A DNA stretch of 27,310 nucleotides from Eubacteriaceae bacterium (lineage in GTDB: Bacteria; Bacillota; Clostridia; Eubacteriales; Alkalibacteraceae): the NCBI GenBank assembly GCA_003446375.1, contig DMAW01000049.1:1-27310 (forward strand). The letters run 5' to 3'. The position numbers and the translations under genes are program-made. Every line of letters starts with the position of its first letter. Position 1 is the stretch's first letter. Below are positions 22,402-27,310 of this stretch, piece after piece. A model generated the notes under the pieces. The model had not been told where the DNA came from. It ran no database searches and worked only from the letters and a program-made list of their open reading frames with translations.

Positions 22402-22887
22402 ATGATGAGGCAAGCAAATAGAGAAGATTTGGAAGAGATAACGTCGATATATAATTATTACATAGAAAATTCTACTTCAGTATATCATTATTCATCGAAA
22501 AGTGAAGAAGAAATGAATGTTTGGTATACTCAAAAGGAAAAAGAGGGATTTCCGGTAATAGTAGAAGAACTAGATGGAAAAATAGCCGGTTTTGCGACTT
22601 ATGGCCCTTATAGGCCCTTCGAAGGCTATAAAAAAACAATTGAACACTCGGTCTATGTAAATAAAGACTGCCATGGCAAAGGCTTTGGCAAGAAGCTATT
22701 AAATGCCATACTTCAAAAAGGCAAAGAGAGCGAGTACCATGTCGTAGTGGCGTATATAGATTCCGAAAATGAAATTAGCATAAGGCTTCACGAAAAAGAA
22801 GGTTTTGTACGATGCGGAACAATAAAAGAGGCGGGGTACAAATTCGGAAAGTACAGGGATCTTTTAATAATGGAAAAATTTCTATGA
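22402..22887 (+). CDS. GNAT-family N-acetyltransferase, phosphinothricin-acetyltransferase-like
   Basis: A 161-residue acetyl-CoA-dependent acetyltransferase. EHSVYVNKDCHGKGFGKKLL (81-100) holds motif A with the pyrophosphate loop HGKGFG, and SENEISIRLHEKEGF (121-135) is the typical motif B of the phosphinothricin/methionine-sulfone acetyltransferase branch. Natural substrates of such enzymes are often amino-acid analogues; resistance to a drug cannot be claimed. GGGAG lies 7 bases before the first of two adjacent ATG codons. It appears to be a single-gene unit between the cysK terminator and the formate dehydrogenase promoter. The next-door sulfur amino-acid genes make a methionine-derivative substrate conceivable, but this is inference. 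Confidence 0.87.
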   Translation: MMRQANREDLEEITSIYNYYIENSTSVYHYSSKSEEEMNVWYTQKEKEGFPVIVEELDGKIAGFATYGPYRPFEGYKKTIEHSVYVNKDCHGKGFGKKLLNAILQKGKESEYHVVVAYIDSENEISIRLHEKEGFVRCGTIKEAGYKFGKYRDLLIMEKFL

Positions 22888-22895
22888 CATATTTC

Positions 22896-22924
22896 TTGAC
22901 CTGACATATATATACAAGTATATT
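22896..22924 (+). promoter_or_regulatory. Promoter of the formate dehydrogenase operon
   Basis: TTGACC (22896-22901) and TATATT (22919-22924) are spaced by 17 bases, each one mismatch from consensus. The transcript would start near 22931 and carry a leader of about 150 bases. Confidence 0.75.
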
Positions 22925-22939
22925 GCTAAGTTTCATCAT

Positions 22940-23005
22940 CAGTTCTTTTAGCATCAAAAGTCTGAGGATTTAGCTCAAAGATAGCTAAACTGACTTTTCA
23001 AATGC
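22940..23005 (+). ncRNA. Structured leader RNA of the formate dehydrogenase gene, class unknown
   Basis: Three nested stems share one axis: GCAT/ATGC (22951-22954 with 23002-23005), AAAAGTC/GACTTTT (22956-22962 with 22992-22998) and TTTAGCT/AGCTAAA (22969-22975 with 22983-22989), separated by asymmetric internal loops (TGAGGA against CT). In addition CAGTT-cttt-TAGC (22940-22952) can pair with GCTAAACTG (22984-22992), which excludes the inner stem. No T-tract follows, so it is not a terminator. The leader of a molybdopterin enzyme could carry a cofactor riboswitch, but I do not recognise the Moco motif here. Pairings are seen; function is inferred. Confidence 0.5.
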
Positions 23006-23080
23006 ATAAAATACCGTCTATGAAAACGATAACAAGGGCTTGAGCAAACGCCATCATAATATAAAGGAGTGAGCTTACAA

Positions 23081-25762
23081 ATGATTAAACTGAGCATAGA
23101 TGATAATCAAGTGGAAGTGAAAAAAGGGACTACTGTCTTGGAAGCTGCAAAAATTCTAGGAATAAAGATTCCCACTCTTTGTCATCATCCGCATCTTGAT
23201 CCGAGCCTTGGAGGATCTTGCAGGATGTGTCTTGTAGAAGTAGAAGGGATGAAGGCATTGTCTCCTTCTTGTGCATTGCCTGTTGCAGAAGGAATGGCAG
23301 TTAAAACTAAAAGCAAACGGGTGATACAGGGAAGGAGGATGGTCTTAGATCTTATTTTATCAAGACATCCTCTTGATTGCATGACGTGCGTATCTGCAGG
23401 CAACTGCAAATTGCAGGATTATTGCTTTGAATACGGAATAAAGGATTCTAGGTTCAGAAGCGGAGATGAAAAAAATTATCCGATTGACCAATCAAATAAA
23501 TTTTATTTTTTTGACAAGAACAAATGCATATTGTGTGGAAAGTGTACAAGGATATGTTCAGAACTTCAGCACACCTATGCCATTACAATGAGCGGTAGGG
23601 GTTTTGATACCCATGTATCTCCACCTTTTGAAGATCCATTATCGGAGTCGACATGTGTGTCTTGCGGAAATTGCGTATCTGCTTGCCCCGTTGGGGCTTT
23701 GGTGTCCCGAAGAACAGAACGGTTCAGATACTGGGAGACAAACAGAGTCAAGACTACTTGTGCCTACTGCGGAGTAGGCTGCCAGATGGAACTTTTAGTA
23801 AAGGATAACAAGGTAGTAGAAGTTGCACCTGTAGATAGCAAGGCAAATAACGGCATGCTTTGTGTCAAAGGGAAGTTCGGATATAAATTCATAGATCATC
23901 CCGACCGGCTTAAAGCGCCATTGATAAAAAGAGAAGGTAAATTTATTGAGGTTAGCTGGGATGAGGCGTATAATTTGATAGCAGAAAAGATTTTTTCTGC
24001 AAAAGAAAAATTTGGATCTGATTCAATAGGAGGGCTCTCATCTGCAAGATGCACAAATGAGGAAAACTATTTGTTTCAAAAATTATTTAGAGCTGCCATC
24101 GGCACGAACAATGTGGACCACTGCGCCAGGCTTTGTCATGCATCTACTGTCGCAGGGCTGGCTGCCACCTTGGGAAGCGGAGCCATGACTAACAGCAACC
24201 TAGAAGTTTTGGGATCGGACCTTATACTTGTGACCGGATCTAATACCACGGAGACTCATCCGGTTATAGGAGCCCATATTAAACAAGCGAAAGCAAAAGG
24301 AGCCACACTTATAGTGGCTGAGCCAAGAGAGATTGAACTGGCGAAGACAGCAGATATTTTTCTGCAGATAAAACCGGGAACAAATGTAGCGCTCTTTAAT
24401 GGAATGATGCATTTGATAATAAAAGAGGGACTTCAAGATAGACAATATATAAATGAGCGAACTGAAAATTATGCAGAACTGGAAAAGACAGTGGAAAGAT
24501 ATACCCCACAAGTCGTATCTGATATATGTGGCATAGACAAAGATGATTTAGCCAAAGCTGCAAGGATGTATGCAAAGGCGCAAAAAGCGGCTATTTATTA
24601 TTCAATGGGAGTGACTCAACACTCTACAGGAACACAAGGGGTGATGTCGGTTTCGAATTTGGCACTTTTGTGCGGCAACATCGGCAAGGAGTCTGCGGGA
24701 GTAAATCCGTTAAGAGGGCAAAATAATGTTCAGGGAGCTTGTGACATGGGAGCTCTTCCGGGAGATTATCCAGGATATCAGAAGGTATTTGATCTAAAGG
24801 TGAAAGAAAAATTCGAAAAAGCCTGGGGAAGGACTCTCTCGGAAAAAGCAGGATTAACCGTGACAGAGATGATAAACGGTCTTTATGATGAAAGCATAAA
24901 GGTATTATATATAATGGGCGAAAATCCTGTAGTGTCGGATCCCGATACGAACCATGTAAAAGAAGCGCTTAAGAGAGCTGATTTCGTTATAGTTCAGGAT
25001 ATCTTCTTGACTGAAACAGCCGAATATGCAGATGTGATTTTGCCGGCAGCAACTTTTGCGGAAAAGAACGGCACATTTACCAATACGGAAAGAAGAATTC
25101 AAAGAATTAGAAAAGCAGTCGATCCGCCTGGAGATGCAAAACCTGACTGGATAATACTGATGGAGCTTGTAAACAGGCTTGGCTATGAGGCTTGTTACTG
25201 TGAAACAGAAGACATAATGAAAGAGATAAGCTCGTTGACGCCACAGTATGGAGGGATCTCCTATGATAGGATTGAAAAAGAAGGATTGCAGTGGCCTTGT
25301 CCCACAAGAGAACATCTAGGCACCAAGTTTCTGCATAAAGACAGGTTTGCCAGGGGAAAAGGGCTTTTTAAGCCTGCAGATTACATAAAGAGCGCTGAAA
25401 GCATAGATAAGGACTACCCATATATATTGACTACAGGAAGGATGCTCTATCACTATCACACCAGGTCTATGACTAAACGGGTAAAAGGAATAGATTTGCT
25501 ATATCCTCAATCGTATATAGAGATTCACCCCGTTACGGCCAATAGATTAGATGTTGTTGATGGAGATAAGCTAAAAGTAACTTCAAGAAGGGGAAGCATA
25601 ATAACTAATGCTAAGGTGACTGATGTAGTTGAGGAGGACGTGGTTTTTATGCCCTTTCATTTTTACGAAGGGGGAGCGAATTACCTGACAAATCCGGTGA
25701 TCGATCCTATAGCAAAAATACCTGAGCTTAAGGTAAGTGCAGTAAAGTTGGAAAAGGCATGA
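23081..25762 (+). CDS. fdhA: Formate dehydrogenase catalytic subunit, Cys type, with N-terminal NuoG-like Fe-S domains
   Basis: An 893-residue cytosolic molybdenum or tungsten enzyme that interconverts formate and CO2. Modules in order: a [2Fe-2S] domain (Cys34, 47, 50, 64); a His-Cys3 [4Fe-4S] site (His96, Cys100, 103, 109); two ferredoxin [4Fe-4S] clusters (Cys149/152/155/159 and 192/195/198/202); the molybdopterin-domain [4Fe-4S] site (Cys227, 230, 234, 261); then bis-MGD binding domains. The metal ligand is Cys352 in CARLCHAS, encoded by TGT, where many acetogen enzymes have selenocysteine. This layout and size resemble the acetogen NAD(P)- or ferredoxin-linked FdhA. The start is the ATG at 23081 behind AAAGGAG; the gap is rather long. 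mobA and fdhD follow directly, supporting the call. NuoE/NuoF-like partners are not seen. Another bis-MGD oxidoreductase is a minor alternative. Confidence 0.9.
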   Translation: MIKLSIDDNQVEVKKGTTVLEAAKILGIKIPTLCHHPHLDPSLGGSCRMCLVEVEGMKALSPSCALPVAEGMAVKTKSKRVIQGRRMVLDLILSRHPLDCMTCVSAGNCKLQDYCFEYGIKDSRFRSGDEKNYPIDQSNKFYFFDKNKCILCGKCTRICSELQHTYAITMSGRGFDTHVSPPFEDPLSESTCVSCGNCVSACPVGALVSRRTERFRYWETNRVKTTCAYCGVGCQMELLVKDNKVVEVAPVDSKANNGMLCVKGKFGYKFIDHPDRLKAPLIKREGKFIEVSWDEAYNLIAEKIFSAKEKFGSDSIGGLSSARCTNEENYLFQKLFRAAIGTNNVDHCARLCHASTVAGLAATLGSGAMTNSNLEVLGSDLILVTGSNTTETHPVIGAHIKQAKAKGATLIVAEPREIELAKTADIFLQIKPGTNVALFNGMMHLIIKEGLQDRQYINERTENYAELEKTVERYTPQVVSDICGIDKDDLAKAARMYAKAQKAAIYYSMGVTQHSTGTQGVMSVSNLALLCGNIGKESAGVNPLRGQNNVQGACDMGALPGDYPGYQKVFDLKVKEKFEKAWGRTLSEKAGLTVTEMINGLYDESIKVLYIMGENPVVSDPDTNHVKEALKRADFVIVQDIFLTETAEYADVILPAATFAEKNGTFTNTERRIQRIRKAVDPPGDAKPDWIILMELVNRLGYEACYCETEDIMKEISSLTPQYGGISYDRIEKEGLQWPCPTREHLGTKFLHKDRFARGKGLFKPADYIKSAESIDKDYPYILTTGRMLYHYHTRSMTKRVKGIDLLYPQSYIEIHPVTANRLDVVDGDKLKVTSRRGSIITNAKVTDVVEEDVVFMPFHFYEGGANYLTNPVIDPIAKIPELKVSAVKLEKA

Positions 25763-25777
25763 CAGGAGGCGGAGATA

Positions 25778-26383
25778 ATGAAGGATTTTGGATGCGCCAT
25801 AGTCTTGGCTGGTGGAAACAGCCAGAGGATGGGGTTTGACAAGCAAAAGATCATTTTGCATAATAACCGCTTAATGGACCGAATAACTGAAATGCTTGCA
25901 GAAGAGTTTGAACAGATTATCATCGTGACGAATGTGCCCGACATTTATAAAAATTCACCTTATATCATCACAAAAGATGAAATAAAAAATATGGGGCCAT
26001 TGGGTGGTATATACTCAGGGCTAAAAAAAGCTTCAAGCCTGTATTCTTATGTAATTGCCTGTGATATGCCGGTAATTAACATGGAATATATACATATGAT
26101 GAAGGAGAGGATAACTATAAGAAAGCCCCAAGCATGTGTGGCTAGGTACAAAGAATGGATAGAGCCCTTTAATGCCTTTTATTCATCAGCACAGATAGAA
26201 AAAATTGAAGAATGCCTGGGGAGAGGAGAAAGATCAGTGTATAACTGCCTTAAAGGCTGTGACGTTCTTTATATAGAAGAATCCGATGCCAGAAAATTCA
26301 GTCCCAACTGGGATATGTTTTATAATTTAAATACAAGAGGCGAGCTTGCTTCTTATTTGGCAAATGCTGAAGAAAATGGCTAA
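25778..26383 (+). CDS. mobA: Molybdenum cofactor guanylyltransferase
   Basis: Adds GMP to molybdopterin to make the guanine dinucleotide cofactor that formate dehydrogenase uses. The 201-residue protein has the nucleotidyltransferase signature LAGGNSQRMGFDKQ (10-23), GPLGGIYSGL near residue 73 and the metal-binding ACDMPVI near 95. AGGAGGCGGAG lies before the ATG, 15 bases after the fdhA stop, so it is co-transcribed. The protein fits the MobA family in length and motif order, and the adjacent bis-MGD enzyme and FdhD make the assignment consistent. CTP-specific MocA relatives share the fold but are less likely here. Confidence 0.93.
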   Translation: MKDFGCAIVLAGGNSQRMGFDKQKIILHNNRLMDRITEMLAEEFEQIIIVTNVPDIYKNSPYIITKDEIKNMGPLGGIYSGLKKASSLYSYVIACDMPVINMEYIHMMKERITIRKPQACVARYKEWIEPFNAFYSSAQIEKIEECLGRGERSVYNCLKGCDVLYIEESDARKFSPNWDMFYNLNTRGELASYLANAEENG

Positions 26384-26396
26384 GGGGAGATGTAAT

Positions 26397-27167
26397 GTGG
26401 AAGCAACTAAGATAGTGAAAATAAAAAAAGTCAAAGATGGCATCGTCGATACTGCTGATGAAGTAGTAGTAGTCGAGTATGATTTAACAATTTTTATAAA
26501 CGGAAAATACTTTATAACGCTTTTATGCACGCCTAAAAACTTGGATGAGCTCGTATGGGGATACTTGTTTTCAGAGGGCGTGCTAATCAGTAAAGAGGAT
26601 TTGTTGAGGATGAGCATAGATGAAGAAATGAAAAGAGCGGATGTCCGTATAGCCAGAGAAGAGATCTTTACATATTCAGGAGATCAGTTGTTTGGGAAAA
26701 TGACCGTTACAACCGCTTGTGGAAAAGGACGCAAAGTTACATATCCGATAGTGAGAAAGGGGGCAGACAAAGAAATAAAAACTGTAGATATTGAGCCGGA
26801 AAAAATATTATTCTTGGTAAACAAGTTCAACAGGCATTCAGATATCTTCGATAAAACAGGAGGGGTGCACAGCTGCGGATTATGTGATGAATCTGAAATG
26901 ATTATATTTAGAGACGATATAGGAAGGCATAATGCCATGGAAAAAATTTTAGGAAGAGCTATGATGGATGGAATTGACTTAAGCGAAAAAATAGTGCTTA
27001 CAACCGGCAGGGTATCTTCAGAAATCATTGAAAAGATAATACTAAGGGGAATACCTATTTTGGTATCAAGATCTGCGCCAACCGGTGCGGCTATTGAGTT
27101 GGCAAAAAGAGCAGGAGTAAAGCTGATAGGTTTTGCAAGGGGAAACAGAATGAATATTTACGCTTAA
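26397..27167 (+). CDS. fdhD: Formate dehydrogenase accessory sulfurtransferase
   Basis: Transfers sulfur from a cysteine desulfurase to the bis-MGD cofactor, a step needed for formate dehydrogenase activity. The 256-residue protein contains the conserved HSCGLC motif (the CxxC used for sulfur transfer), FRDDIGRHNAMEKILG, and the cofactor-binding C-terminal region SRSAPTGAAIELA...GFARGNRMNIYA. The start is the GTG at 26397, seven bases after GGGGAG; an upstream in-frame ATG at 26376 lies inside the end of mobA without a ribosome site. It is the third gene of the fdhA-mobA-fdhD unit. The family call is firm. Confidence 0.95.
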   Translation: MEATKIVKIKKVKDGIVDTADEVVVVEYDLTIFINGKYFITLLCTPKNLDELVWGYLFSEGVLISKEDLLRMSIDEEMKRADVRIAREEIFTYSGDQLFGKMTVTTACGKGRKVTYPIVRKGADKEIKTVDIEPEKILFLVNKFNRHSDIFDKTGGVHSCGLCDESEMIIFRDDIGRHNAMEKILGRAMMDGIDLSEKIVLTTGRVSSEIIEKIILRGIPILVSRSAPTGAAIELAKRAGVKLIGFARGNRMNIYA

Positions 27168-27310
27168 AACAAAAAAATTATAAAAGAGTGTTTAATTAAA
27201 AAAAGACAGGGTATATTTTAATTAACAAAGAAGATGAGATAAAAGAAAACCCTAAAAGAATTTCAATTGAAAATATAATTGAATATTCTAAATCAAAACA
27301 GACATAAATA
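27168..27310 (+). other. A+T-rich 3' edge, no intact gene seen
   Basis: TTAATTAAAA and TTTTAATTAA flank a short GC-containing loop at about 27191-27225 and can form a 10-bp hairpin, but no T-tract follows. Codons from about 27211 to the TAA at about 27306 read without a stop (INKEDEIKENPKRISIENII...), yet no start codon or ribosome site is present. It could be a decayed gene end or chance. Confidence 0.3.

Noticed and set aside
22931..23080. Moco (molybdenum cofactor) riboswitch before fdhA
   Set aside because: The conserved sequence blocks of that class, as far as I remember them, are not visible, so only an unclassified structured leader is reported.
24133..24141. Selenocysteine in formate dehydrogenase
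   Set aside because: The active-site codon is TGT (Cys), and no in-frame TGA occurs within the gene.
1..27310. Mobile elements, CRISPR arrays, tRNA or rRNA genes
   Set aside because: No transposase, integrase, regularly spaced repeats, cloverleaf or rRNA-like stretch could be found.

Overview
The window looks like a chromosomal segment of an anaerobic, AT-rich member of the Bacillota, most likely a clostridial relative. Supporting signs are purine-rich GGAGG ribosome sites before nearly every gene, consensus sigma-A type promoters, intrinsic terminators with U-tracts, a CymR-like regulator, a class 1B (PyrK/PyrD) dihydroorotate dehydrogenase and a multi-cluster formate dehydrogenase of the acetogen type. 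All genes lie on the + strand. I see no tRNA, rRNA, insertion sequence, phage gene or CRISPR array. Species cannot be named from the sequence alone.

Layout. (1) 2-5005: the 3' part of a sugar or polyol operon, with a mannose-family PTS IID subunit (cut by the window edge), a zinc-dependent polyol-type dehydrogenase, an FGGY (xylulokinase-like) kinase, a small zinc-ribbon protein and a class II ketose-phosphate aldolase. It is visibly richer in A+T than what follows. (2) 5119-15201: a complete UMP biosynthesis operon pyrB-pyrI-pyrC-pyrF-pyrK-pyrD-pyrE-carA-carB, driven by a near-consensus promoter, preceded by a leader that can fold as an attenuator, and closed by an intrinsic terminator. (3) 15298-19564: a RuBisCO-like protein (form IV) gene, a second zinc-dependent dehydrogenase and two tandem HAD phosphatases, ending in a terminator. 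(4) 19570-22349: a CymR-like Rrf2 regulator, a trans-sulfuration PLP enzyme and cysteine synthase, ending in a terminator. (5) 22402-22887: a lone GNAT acetyltransferase. (6) 22896-27167: a cysteine-type formate dehydrogenase with a structured leader RNA, then mobA and fdhD, which serve its molybdenum or tungsten cofactor.

How the parts work together. The pyr operon takes bicarbonate, glutamine and aspartate to UMP; every step is encoded and most junctions overlap, so translation is probably coupled. The cysteine block pairs a repressor of the CymR type with CysK, its known sensor partner in Bacillus. The formate dehydrogenase block couples an Fe-S-rich catalytic subunit to two maturation functions; the electron-accepting partner subunits are not in the window.

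The best candidate for an undescribed system is the RuBisCO-like protein locus. The protein keeps the metal-binding Lys-Asp-Glu triad and several catalytic positions of RuBisCO but has lost residues needed for carboxylation. Its neighbours, a dehydrogenase and two HAD phosphatases, do not match the methionine-salvage neighbourhood I know. The sugar operon with PTS, FGGY kinase and class II aldolase is a second uncharacterised pathway.
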